A stretch of DNA of 5,787 bases from Deltaproteobacteria bacterium (GTDB lineage Bacteria > Desulfobacterota > Desulfobacteria > Desulfobacterales > JAABPS01): assembly GCA_019309685.1 (NCBI GenBank), contig JAFDFT010000172.1:1-5787 (forward strand). Direction: 5' to 3'. The notes under the pieces were generated by a model that saw nothing but the letters and a program-made list of their open reading frames with translations, made no database searches and was not told the DNA's origin. Shown here piece after piece: positions 1-5,787 of the stretch. The position numbers and the translations under genes are program-made. Positions within the stretch are counted from its first letter, which is position 1; each line of letters starts with the position of its first letter.

Positions 1-861
1 CCGGACGAACTTCTTGAACTGTTCAAAAAGAAACTCAAAGAACAGACTGAACGGCATGATGAGGGGGATGAATGGATCGGCACTGGCGGTACGTCGCCAT
101 TCGGACATTCCGGACGCAGACCCGGAGGCTTGAGAATAGGCGGCGTATCGAAAAACAAATCCGCCATAAAAGTGGCCAATGAAAGACGTTTCAAAGATTA
201 TTCCGGGCAGGGACCGCTGACCAGCGCGTCCATTGGCGAAGCGCTAAAAAGGCTCAGGCATCTCGTGCCCGCGGGACCCAAAGACATGCTCAATATCGAT
301 GAAACCATCTATCAGACGGTTAAGCGGGGTGGAGAAATTGAACTGATCTTTGACAGCGACCTCCGAGATCGCCTTAAGGTTATTCTGGCCATTGATAACG
401 GCGGATGGTCAATGGATCCTTATGTAAACGTAGTCCAAACTCTTTTTGATTACGCCAGGGCGCAATTCAAAGACCTGAAAACCTACTATTTCCACAACAC
501 AATATATGATACGGTATGGAAGGACCCGGGACGAGTCAAAAAACCAAAACGGATTGAAGAGTTCACTCGCCTTGACCCGGATATCCGACTGATTCTGGTG
601 GGCGACGCGAGCATGGCGCCTTACGAGCTATACGCGGAAAACGGTTCTATCTACGCGAGTGAAAGAAGCGGGTCCCCGGGTATTGAGCGGCTGCAATTCC
701 TTGCTAAAACCTTTCCTCACTGTGTATGGCTAAATCCCGTTTCCGAACATGTCTGGAGTTATACGCAAACAATTAGATCTATTGGAATGGCAATTCCCAT
801 GTTTCCCCTTTCACTGGACGGGTTGGAAAGCGCGGTCGGTCATTTAATGAAACGATTTTAG
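1..861 (+). CDS. CoxE-like VWA-domain protein, 3' part (5'-truncated)
   Basis: The reading frame is open from base 1 to the TAG at 859-861 (286 codons), so the true start lies left of the window. A TTG at 130 could be taken as a start, but the 43 codons before it are in frame and carry a conserved-looking glycine-rich stretch (IGTGGTSPFGHSG), so this is one truncated gene. Next come a middle segment (IDETIYQTVKRGGEIEL) and a VWA core: strand LKVILAID, then the metal-site motif DNGGWSMDPYV (bases 394-426), then YYFHNTIYDTVW (484-519). Further on are LILVGDASMAPYEL and WLNPV. This order matches the uncharacterised VWA/CoxE-like family that commonly sits next to MoxR ATPases and probably acts as their cytoplasmic partner. 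The metal site reads D-N-G-G-W-S rather than the classical D-x-S-x-S. From memory this variant is normal for the family. Its stop codon overlaps that of the convergent transglutaminase gene. Family assignment is fairly sure; the function is unknown. Confidence 0.85.
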   Translation, partial: PDELLELFKKKLKEQTERHDEGDEWIGTGGTSPFGHSGRRPGGLRIGGVSKNKSAIKVANERRFKDYSGQGPLTSASIGEALKRLRHLVPAGPKDMLNIDETIYQTVKRGGEIELIFDSDLRDRLKVILAIDNGGWSMDPYVNVVQTLFDYARAQFKDLKTYYFHNTIYDTVWKDPGRVKKPKRIEEFTRLDPDIRLILVGDASMAPYELYAENGSIYASERSGSPGIERLQFLAKTFPHCVWLNPVSEHVWSYTQTIRSIGMAIPMFPLSLDGLESAVGHLMKRF

Positions 862-2810
862 TGCCTTGGGTTAAACTGGTTTACTAAAAATACATATTTT
901 TTCATATAATTGGCATTACCCCGCCGGGTGTAACGTAAAATAATGTAAAGATCGATAATCTCATCAACTCGTTCTTTGAGGCTTCTCTTTTTCTGACCAA
1001 TCTCTTTCGCATAATCTCTCGGCCCTTGATCAGATCTTCTTGGAAAACCTGCCTTTTCAAGCTTAGAACAAAATCTGATATAAAAACGTTGGACAGGATC
1101 CCTTCTACCGACATGATGCTTTCGAAACAATCGTAAGGAAAGTATAATGCCTGAAAGAATAATCAAAGCGACGATTGCCAGCAAAGACTTTAACTTTCCT
1201 TTCAATGTTTCCAGATTAATGCCAAACCGTAATAGAAATGACTTCTGATCATCGTATGAATAGCCAATGAAAAATGAGTCCCACTTCGCATTTATTGCTT
1301 CCCATCGGTTTCTTATTACCTCCTGAATACCTGAAAAAACGCCTTGTTGACCAGACGATAAAAAGCCTGGAAGCTCATCAGCGGAAACCGCCGTTTCCAT
1401 TCCCTGGTCTATGCGTGAAGGCGCCACCGCGTATGTTGGATCAACCCTTGTCCAGCCTTTTCCCTGGAGCCAAACTTCTACCCACACATGCGCGTCAGAC
1501 TGCCGAACCGAAATAAAGTTTCCATACAGATTGGGTTTACCCCCCAGATATCCGCCAACCAGCCGAGCTGGAATACCTGCTGCCCGCATAAGAAAAGCAA
1601 ACGCAGACGCAAAATGCTCACAGTAACCCTGTTTCTTATTAAATAAAAAATCATCAATCGGATTACTTCCAAGCAATGGCGGATTGAGCGTGTATAAAAA
1701 GTTGTTTTCCTTAAAGTAATTTAGCGCGCTTTCAATAATCTGTTCATCTGTTTCGGCTTCTAATGCCCATAATAGCGCGAGTTCGCGTGCATTTTCGTTT
1801 CCTCTTGCCGGCAGTTTAAGCGCTGTCCTCTCCCACGGCTTTAATGGGCCTGTATTATAGGAGGTGTATGACCGCAGATTAAAACGCTGCTTGTGTCTTA
1901 AATTGTAATTCAACCTGAGAGAATAATCATCCAGCAGTATTGACCGGCCCGGTGCGTTTGATGGTAAATCAAGCGCAAAAAGCCACCTCTTATTGTGCGG
2001 TTCAATAATGACGCTGTATTCATAAGGCTCTGCCGCTTTTGTTTCATGCTGTAATTGAGGGGCCCTGATGCCGACATGCCACCTTGCGCCCTCACAGCGC
2101 CATAGTACAATACCGCGCCAGTAACGCTTTGCGGGTTCGGGAAGATCACCGGAAAACTCAGCCCTGAATGCTGCCTTGTCATTGTGAACCAGCTTTGAAA
2201 TATCTCCCATATTCAAGCTTTCAGTAAAACCGGTATGCGCTGTTTTTTGACGGGCAAGACCCCATAAACTCCCCTGTAATCTGGGGAAAAGAAAAAATAG
2301 AAGGATCATCAACGGGATTGCCTGCACCATGATTTTAGCAGACTGCTTTACGTTAGCCTTTAATTTTCCTGAAGGGTGATTTACATGAATTAATACGGCT
2401 GTTGAAATTAGCACAGATAAAAACATGTAAATGGTGATGGCAAGGTTTTCCGATTCAAACAGGCTGGTAATGACAATGAAATAGGCAATGAAAACCGCTA
2501 TCATTTTATCTCGATGGGTTTTGGTTTCCAGAGGTTTTAATCCTGCCATAATGGCCAATAAACCGATAAAGGCTCCTCCGCCTAAAATCTTTCCGTATGA
2601 AACAGCCACACCTAAAAACCCTCCAGCCGTGAGGAGAAATCGTGTTACCTTGCCCGGCCCGGCCCACCCGTAGCGAACGGCCAGAAACATATAGCTCCAT
2701 AGCAGAATACACCAGCCCACAACCCATGGCTTCAGATGGGGTATCTGCGGCGCAAGGGCTATAGCTAATGCACAGATTATGGGTATGATATTTTTATCGT
2801 AGGGCTTCAT
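858..2810 (-). CDS. TgpA-like membrane transglutaminase (DUF3488 / Transglut_core / DUF4129)
   Basis: 650 residues, about the length of Pseudomonas aeruginosa TgpA. The N-terminal part (about 8-176) has six or seven hydrophobic segments, including the family-like motif LKPLETKTHRD (91-101) and FPRLQGSLWGL (175-185). A periplasmic region follows, with TGFTESLNMGDIS near 193-205 and YWRGIVLWRCEGARW at 230-244. The transglutaminase/papain-like core has all three catalytic residues: Cys397 (QGYCEHFA), His441 (DAHVWVEVW) and Asp457 (RVDPTY). One more membrane segment (about 541-560) leads to a cytoplasmic tail resembling DUF4129 (RDPVQRFYIRF, AGFPRRSDQGPRDYA, LYIILRYTRR). The enzyme is expected to be active toward periplasmic peptides or proteins; the substrate is unknown. 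The ATG at 2808-2810 lies 17 bases inside the end of the DUF58 gene. Only a weak GAAAG precedes it, so translation is probably coupled to the upstream gene. It is the last gene of the operon, and no terminator is visible after it because the convergent VWA gene begins at once. Confidence 0.93.
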   Translation of the reverse strand: MKPYDKNIIPIICALAIALAPQIPHLKPWVVGWCILLWSYMFLAVRYGWAGPGKVTRFLLTAGGFLGVAVSYGKILGGGAFIGLLAIMAGLKPLETKTHRDKMIAVFIAYFIVITSLFESENLAITIYMFLSVLISTAVLIHVNHPSGKLKANVKQSAKIMVQAIPLMILLFFLFPRLQGSLWGLARQKTAHTGFTESLNMGDISKLVHNDKAAFRAEFSGDLPEPAKRYWRGIVLWRCEGARWHVGIRAPQLQHETKAAEPYEYSVIIEPHNKRWLFALDLPSNAPGRSILLDDYSLRLNYNLRHKQRFNLRSYTSYNTGPLKPWERTALKLPARGNENARELALLWALEAETDEQIIESALNYFKENNFLYTLNPPLLGSNPIDDFLFNKKQGYCEHFASAFAFLMRAAGIPARLVGGYLGGKPNLYGNFISVRQSDAHVWVEVWLQGKGWTRVDPTYAVAPSRIDQGMETAVSADELPGFLSSGQQGVFSGIQEVIRNRWEAINAKWDSFFIGYSYDDQKSFLLRFGINLETLKGKLKSLLAIVALIILSGIILSLRLFRKHHVGRRDPVQRFYIRFCSKLEKAGFPRRSDQGPRDYAKEIGQKKRSLKERVDEIIDLYIILRYTRRGNANYMKKYVFLVNQFNPRH

Positions 2811-3762
2811 AATCTTTCATTGGTAATGCGAACATTGCCAATGCCTTCAGACATTTATGTTTATGCGCCTCTCCGGAACCCTGGTCGATGAATTCTCCCG
2901 GCAGATTCAGCCCGTATACTTGATTCATTCTATGGAGTTTTAGAATTCCGTGGGTGAGAATGGAAAGTTTCTTTTCTACATTCATAGACGTTACCGAGTC
3001 CCAGTTTAAAAAAACCGCGGATCCTGCCTTTCCTACAAATGATTTTGTAAGCAGATCCAGGCCCCTGGAAAATGCTTTCCACGAAATCCGCTGCAACGGA
3101 TCGCCCGGCTGATAGGGGCGAAGTTCTTTAAAGTCATCCACTCCCGGTATTTCATTCCCGTTTTCATCATCTCCCGAAGACATATCCGCACCAAGTTTGA
3201 CCTGCCCGGCTAATGGTTTCGGATACACCGTGCACGCCGTGTTGATCCGCAATACGACCCACGCGCGAAACAGCCCCATGGGATATCGAGATGAAATAAC
3301 CAGCGAACCCGGACTGAATTTGCCTCTTTTTTTAGTCATGACATGAACTTTTATTTTGCTGTTTGAATCAGAAGTAATGTCTTTAACGGTTTCCTTTTCA
3401 CCTTTATAGTAAAACGTGACCGCGAATCGCGGGTCTTTTTCCGAAATCACATAAAATTCAAACACAGCCGATTCTTCTGCAAAAACAGGCTCAGCGCCTG
3501 AAGAAATTATACGAATGCCTGTTAGATTTCTAATAGCATACAGCATGGATATAAACGTCATGCTTCCCAGCAAAAATGTCAGCAAAAAGCCCAGGTTATT
3601 GCTGTAATTGATCGAGCCAATCAGCATACCCAGCAAAATAATGATAAATAATAAGCCCTGAGCGGTTGGCAGAATAAAAATTCGCCGCCAATGAAGCTGG
3701 TGCGGAAGTTGAATCGGTGCGTTTCTAAGAAAAAAGAATTTTAAGGTGCCTGATTTTATCAT
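2794..3762 (-). CDS. DUF58 family protein, membrane-anchored MoxR partner
   Basis: 322 residues. Two adjacent hydrophobic segments (about 34-50 and 55-75) form an N-terminal membrane anchor. Next comes a beta-rich region with the motif RGKFSPGSLVISSRYPMGLFRAW (about 146-168). The DUF58 signature DDFKELRPYQPGDPLQRISWKAFSR lies at 209-233; its key residues are Y217, PGD 219-221, R224, W228 and K229. The C-terminus (NWDSV, YGLNLPG, QGSGEAHKHKCLKALAMF) matches the short form of the family that I associate with proteobacterial MoxR-DUF58-TgpA operons. DUF58 proteins are thought to hold a VWA-like fold and to work with MoxR ATPases; their biochemical role is not settled. The ATG at 3760-3762 overlaps the TGA of the ATPase gene as ATGA, a classical sign of translational coupling. 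A GGAAG about ten bases upstream could also serve as a ribosome binding site. The gene is complete and shows no anomaly. Confidence 0.92.
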   Translation of the reverse strand: MIKSGTLKFFFLRNAPIQLPHQLHWRRIFILPTAQGLLFIIILLGMLIGSINYSNNLGFLLTFLLGSMTFISMLYAIRNLTGIRIISSGAEPVFAEESAVFEFYVISEKDPRFAVTFYYKGEKETVKDITSDSNSKIKVHVMTKKRGKFSPGSLVISSRYPMGLFRAWVVLRINTACTVYPKPLAGQVKLGADMSSGDDENGNEIPGVDDFKELRPYQPGDPLQRISWKAFSRGLDLLTKSFVGKAGSAVFLNWDSVTSMNVEKKLSILTHGILKLHRMNQVYGLNLPGEFIDQGSGEAHKHKCLKALAMFALPMKDYEALR

Positions 3763-4676
3763 GGAATGGGAACTTCCATGATAAAGGCGTTGATTTTTTC
3801 GTTTGAAAACTGCTGGAGATCATCTTTTGAGCGGAGCCGGTGACCGATCACCCAGGGAAGTATCTGTTGAAGATCTTCCGGCAAAGCGTAATCCCTTCCG
3901 TGAAGAAACGACCACGATTTGGCAGTTTGCAACAGGGCCATGCCCGCTCGGGGGGACAACCCCATGTAAAAATGGGGCGATCTCCTTGTAAAATCAAGAA
4001 TGTCCTGAAGGTATTCCAGCATTGCATCGGATACATGAACACCCGATATCTTCCGCTGAATTTTTAACACCTCTTCTTTATCAAGGCACGGTTTGATCTT
4101 TGCCAAAAGACTTTTGGGTTCGTCTCCTTTTAGCAGCTGATGTTCCGCCTGCCTTCCCGGATAACCGATTTCAATGCGCATGAGAAACCGATCCAATTGT
4201 GACTCTGGCAATGGAAATGTGCCTGAATATTCAAAGGGGTTTTGAGTAGCTATTACAAAAAAGGGTTCTTCCAGACGTCTTGTTTTACCTTCCACAGTGA
4301 CCTGTTGTTCTTCCATGGCTTCGAGCAGGGCGCTTTGGGTCTTTGGTGTGGCCCGGTTGATCTCATCTGATAACAGAACATGTGTGAATATAGGCCCCGG
4401 ATGAAATATAAAGGACCCGCTTTTTTGCTCAAAAACCGAAACGCCCAGAATATCTCCCGGCAGCATATCGCTGGTGCATTGTATCCTTCGAAAACTAAGG
4501 CCAAGACATACGGATAATACCTTGGCTAACGTAGTTTTGCCGATTCCCGGCATATCTTCAATCAGCAAATGTCCTTGCGCGAAAAGGCAGGTGAGCGCCA
4601 AGCGTATCTGCTTTTCTTTTCCAAGGATGACTGTGCCTATCTGCTGAACAATGTCTTCGTATTTTTGTTCCATCAT
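3759..4676 (-). CDS. MoxR-family AAA+ ATPase
   Basis: 305 residues, the usual MoxR length. The N-terminal IGTVILGKEKQI segment leads to Walker A at 41-49 (DMPGIGKTT, Lys47), Walker B at 99-109 (HVLLSDEINRA, Asp104/Glu105), the MoxR motif SALLEAMEEQQVTVEG (115-130), sensor 1 (IATQNP, Asn146) and an arginine-finger-like ESQLDRF (158-164). The C-terminal lid carries the sensor-2 motif GLSPRAGMALL (239-249, Arg243). All ATPase residues are present, so the protein is probably active as a hexameric cytoplasmic chaperone or remodelling ATPase. It is the first gene of the operon with the DUF58 and transglutaminase genes, so these are its likely partners. Two tandem ATG codons (4674-4676 and 4671-4673) could start it. 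The first is preferred because an AGGA box (4687-4690) lies ten bases upstream of it. Family assignment is near certain; the client is unknown. Confidence 0.96.
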   Translation of the reverse strand: MMEQKYEDIVQQIGTVILGKEKQIRLALTCLFAQGHLLIEDMPGIGKTTLAKVLSVCLGLSFRRIQCTSDMLPGDILGVSVFEQKSGSFIFHPGPIFTHVLLSDEINRATPKTQSALLEAMEEQQVTVEGKTRRLEEPFFVIATQNPFEYSGTFPLPESQLDRFLMRIEIGYPGRQAEHQLLKGDEPKSLLAKIKPCLDKEEVLKIQRKISGVHVSDAMLEYLQDILDFTRRSPHFYMGLSPRAGMALLQTAKSWSFLHGRDYALPEDLQQILPWVIGHRLRSKDDLQQFSNEKINAFIMEVPIP

Positions 4677-4777
4677 TTGTCTTATTTCCTTTTTTAGGAC
4701 TTTAGCGTTATATCGTCATTTTAACTGTATAGTTTAGAGTTTTATATTTATATACAGCTCTTTTACTGCAAATTTTG
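4677..4777 (-). promoter_or_regulatory. A+T-rich leader and probable promoter region of the MoxR-DUF58-TgpA operon
   Basis: This roughly 100-base stretch upstream of the ATPase gene is very A+T rich and must hold the operon promoter unless transcription enters from further up. Read on the minus strand it offers several -10-like words (TATAAA within TATATAAATATAAAA near 4740-4755, and GATATAAC near 4709-4716). A TTGCAG near 4766-4771 could be a -35 box, but its spacing to TATAAA is about 19 bases, longer than ideal. I cannot choose between these, so no single promoter is called. Confidence 0.3.
4687..4690 (-). promoter_or_regulatory. Ribosome binding site of the MoxR ATPase gene
   Basis: On the minus strand the stretch AAAAAAGGAAATAAGACAA precedes the tandem ATG ATG. 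The AGGA core is ten bases from the first ATG and thirteen from the second, which favours the first as the start. This is the clearest Shine-Dalgarno sequence of the operon, as expected for its first gene. Confidence 0.6.
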
Positions 4778-4829
4778 GGACACGGATTTTCACGGATAAG
4801 CACAGATAAATATACAAATATTCTTTTTT

Positions 4830-4846
4830 AAGCTTCGAAGAAGCTT
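4830..4846. repeat. Perfect 7-base hairpin inside the intergenic element
   Basis: AAGCTTC (4830-4836), a GAA spacer and GAAGCTT (4840-4846) form a perfect inverted repeat. A T-run lies before it on the plus strand, so on the minus strand it is followed by A residues. It therefore does not look like a Rho-independent terminator for the upstream minus-strand gene. Confidence 0.7.
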
Positions 4847-4854
4847 GGAGCGAT

Positions 4855-4884
4855 GTTTATTGAAAAAATCTTTTTTCAATAAAC
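4855..4884. repeat. Perfect 14-base A+T-rich hairpin inside the intergenic element
   Basis: GTTTATTGAAAAAA (4855-4868) and TTTTTTCAATAAAC (4871-4884) are exact reverse complements separated by two bases. The tightest turn would open to a loop of about four to six bases. The flanks GGAG (4847-4850) and CTCC (4890-4893) could extend the stem after an internal bulge. There is no T-run after the stem on either strand, so it is not a typical terminator. It forms the centre of the larger inverted repeat. Confidence 0.8.
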
Positions 4885-4966
4885 AAATCTCTCCCCAAAC
4901 CCAAAAATCTGTGGCAATCTGTGCAAATCTGTGTCCTACTTCTCGCCGTTTCTCCTTTTCATCTGT

Positions 4967-5278
4967 TTAATCTGAAAACAGAATTATCAAAAAAATAACC
5001 GCCACTGCGCCAGTCGGCACGAACAAAATCAAGCCCACAATCGTCCCCAACCAGGCAATTTTTTGTTCCCCGGCTTCGCACGATCTGACAATCGCCAAAA
5101 TCCCCATAACAACGGCTGCAGCAGAAAGGCAAAAGGCTATAATAAAAACCCCGATCACTGCCTCATGTGTTCCCAGCAAGGATTTCCCAACCCATGACAG
5201 GATCAGCGCGCAAGCGGAAAGAATCGCGGTTAATAAGGATAGTCTGGCAAGTAAAATTGACATTTGATTCTTTTGCAT
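4967..5278 (-). CDS. Small multi-pass membrane protein, DUF4190-like (hypothetical)
   Basis: 103 residues, almost wholly hydrophobic. Segments lie at about 9-30, 40-64 and 74-101; the last may be one long segment or two short ones broken by Pro88. The pattern MGILAIVRS (58-66) followed by IAWLGTIVGLILF (74-86) recalls DUF4190-type small membrane proteins, in which a G-x-LA motif, a short polar turn and an A-x-x-G-x-x-x-G helix recur. The match is by pattern only. The ATG at 5276-5278 has no clear ribosome binding site. A second in-frame ATG (codon 6, 5261-5263) has a purine-rich AAAAGAA before it and is a credible alternative start. The gene is transcribed toward the operon but is separated from it by the repeat element, so it is probably a separate unit. 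It faces away from the TPR gene across an 89-base spacer. Function unknown. Confidence 0.7.
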   Translation of the reverse strand: MQKNQMSILLARLSLLTAILSACALILSWVGKSLLGTHEAVIGVFIIAFCLSAAAVVMGILAIVRSCEAGEQKIAWLGTIVGLILFVPTGAVAVIFLIILFSD

Positions 5279-5295
5279 TTAAGTGATAAGTAGCT

Positions 5296-5315
5296 TTTCA
5301 GAAATTTGTCTGAAA
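5296..5315. repeat. Short inverted repeat in the divergent spacer
   Basis: TTTCAG (5296-5301) and CTGAAA (5310-5315) form a 6-base inverted repeat with an 8-base spacer. It falls just downstream of the candidate minus-strand -10 box, a place where an operator or a leader hairpin could act. In A+T-rich DNA a repeat this short can also arise by chance. Confidence 0.4.
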
Positions 5316-5317
5316 GA

Positions 5318-5345
5318 TTCAGATTATACCTAATTTAAACATAAT
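5318..5345 (+). promoter_or_regulatory. Candidate promoter for the TPR protein gene
   Basis: TTCAGA (5318-5323, four of six to TTGACA) and CATAAT (5340-5345, five of six to TATAAT) are 16 bases apart. They would place transcription start near 5352, a short leader before the ATG at 5368. This is weak by sequence but sits where a promoter is needed. Its -35 box touches the opposing -10 box of the divergent gene. Confidence 0.35.
5323..5328 (-). promoter_or_regulatory. Candidate -10 box for the small membrane protein gene
   Basis: The minus strand reads TATAAT exactly, about 45 bases upstream of the ATG at 5278. No good -35 hexamer stands 16-18 bases further upstream, so the call rests on the perfect -10 word and its place in a divergent spacer. 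Confidence 0.4.
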
Positions 5346-5367
5346 AGTCTCTTAAAAAGTTGGTGAC

Positions 5368-5787
5368 ATGAAAAAATTTACCCTTGCCTTGATTGCACTG
5401 TTTTTATGTATCAGTATCATTTTTCCTTTAACTGTATCCGCGGAGTTAAATCAGTACAAATATTTTTACAGAGGAAAACGTTATTTTAATTTGGGCGATT
5501 ATGATAGAGCCATTAGAGACTTCACAAGCGCCATTGAAAAGGAAAAAAACTATGTGTTCGCTTACGCTGAACGCGGACTGGCATGGGAAAAGAAAGGTTC
5601 TCACGAAAAAGCGCTTGCAGATTATGACAAGGCAATAGAGATTAACCCTCAATATGTCAAAGCAATTAAATACCGCGCGACGACATGGCAGGCCATGGGT
5701 GAATACACTAAAGCCATCGATGATTATAACAAGGTAATTGAGTTAGACCCTGAAGATTCAGAGGCCTTTTACCAAATTGGTTGTATT
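5368..5787 (+). CDS. Secreted TPR-repeat protein, 5' part (3'-truncated)
   Basis: The frame opens with ATG at 5368 and runs off the right edge after 140 codons. Residues 1-25 are a signal peptide: basic MKK, a hydrophobic core, and a VSA/E cleavage site after Ala25. The Cys at 14 is not in a good lipobox, so a lipoprotein is unlikely. Tetratricopeptide repeats of exactly 34 residues follow at 30-63, 64-97 and 98-131, with a fourth beginning at 132. Each shows the usual pattern (small residue near 8, G-x-Y/H-x-x-A-I/L, D-Y/F-x-x-A-I-E, then N/D-P in repeats 2 and 3). TPR arrays bind proteins or peptides, so this is probably a periplasmic or exported scaffold; its partner is unknown. A GGTGA (5362-5366) just before the ATG is a weak, close Shine-Dalgarno match. 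Total length and any further domain lie outside the window. Confidence 0.88.
   Translation, partial: MKKFTLALIALFLCISIIFPLTVSAELNQYKYFYRGKRYFNLGDYDRAIRDFTSAIEKEKNYVFAYAERGLAWEKKGSHEKALADYDKAIEINPQYVKAIKYRATTWQAMGEYTKAIDDYNKVIELDPEDSEAFYQIGCI

Larger units (their letters stand above)
4778..4936. repeat. Nested inverted-repeat intergenic element with 10-base phased arms
   Basis: The left arm (4778-4810) and right arm (4904-4936) are imperfect inverted repeats of 33 bases. Of the inner-to-outer 30 positions, 24 match by hand alignment, and some mismatches are C/T changes that would still allow G-U pairing in RNA. Each arm is built of three copies of a 7-base word at exact 10-base steps: CACGGAT, CACGGAT, CACAGAT at 4781, 4791 and 4801, and ATCTGTG at 4907, 4917 and 4927. 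Two perfect hairpins lie between the arms. No target-site duplication, transposase or coding frame is visible. It resembles repeats I recall from between genes in various bacterial genomes, but I cannot name the family. It could be a non-autonomous mobile element, a structured RNA or a protein-binding array. Confidence 0.75.

Noticed and set aside
130..861. A complete 243-residue gene starting at TTG 130
   Set aside because: The frame is open back to base 1 and the upstream codons carry a conserved-looking glycine-rich motif, so the gene is simply cut by the window edge.
1274..1626. Plus-strand open frames across the transglutaminase gene
   Set aside because: They lie antisense to the catalytic region of a clearly coding gene, overlap one another and show no recognisable domain; they are frame shadows.
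3803..4504. Short open frames on both strands within the MoxR ATPase gene
   Set aside because: The ATPase frame contains every expected motif; the others are low-complexity translations of the same DNA with no ribosome binding site.
4830..4884. Hairpins as a Rho-independent terminator of the small membrane protein gene
   Set aside because: Read on the minus strand, neither stem is G+C rich nor followed by a T-run; the 7-base stem is followed by A residues.
4781..4933. The spaced heptamers as a small CRISPR array
   Set aside because: The words are only 7 bases at 10-base steps and inverted between arms; there are no long identical repeats, no spacers of even length and no cas genes.
5409..5411. 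Cys14 of the TPR protein as a lipoprotein attachment site
   Set aside because: The preceding residues (LFL) lack the small residue expected at -1 of a lipobox, the Cys is within the hydrophobic core, and a good signal peptidase I site (VSA/E) follows.
5446..5652. Minus-strand 68-codon frame opposite the TPR gene
   Set aside because: The opposite strand encodes a signal peptide and three regular 34-residue repeats, so this frame is a shadow.

Overview
The window comes from a Gram-negative-type bacterium of moderate G+C (mid-40s percent by eye, not computed). Two things suggest this: a TgpA-type inner-membrane transglutaminase whose catalytic domain would face the periplasm, and a short DUF58 protein of the type I associate with proteobacteria. 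The spacer carries an inverted repeat built from 'ATCTGTG / CACGGAT' words, a kind of intergenic repeat I recall from Desulfobacterota and some other phyla. A sulfate-reducer-like deltaproteobacterium is my best guess, held weakly.

Layout. Positions 1-861 (+) hold the 3' part of a CoxE-like VWA-domain protein gene, cut by the left edge. It runs tail-to-tail into a compact minus-strand operon that reads from 4676 down to 858: a MoxR-family AAA+ ATPase (3759-4676), a DUF58 protein (2794-3762) and a TgpA-like transglutaminase (858-2810). The operon genes overlap by 4 and 17 bases. A 290-base spacer (4677-4966) follows, most of it a nested inverted-repeat element of about 159 bases. Then come a small minus-strand multi-pass membrane protein (4967-5278), a short divergent promoter region (5279-5367), and the start of a secreted TPR-repeat protein (5368-5787, +) cut by the right edge.

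How the genes may work together. MoxR ATPases are chaperone-like AAA+ proteins that typically act with VWA-type partners, and DUF58 proteins carry a VWA-like fold. The MoxR-DUF58-transglutaminase set is a widespread, poorly understood module. It probably couples ATP-driven remodelling in the cytoplasm to a membrane-anchored papain-like enzyme acting in the periplasm. The CoxE-like VWA protein belongs to a second MoxR-partner family whose ATPase often lies beside it, possibly beyond the left edge. All the genes fit known families. The least explained structure is the intergenic repeat at 4778-4936.
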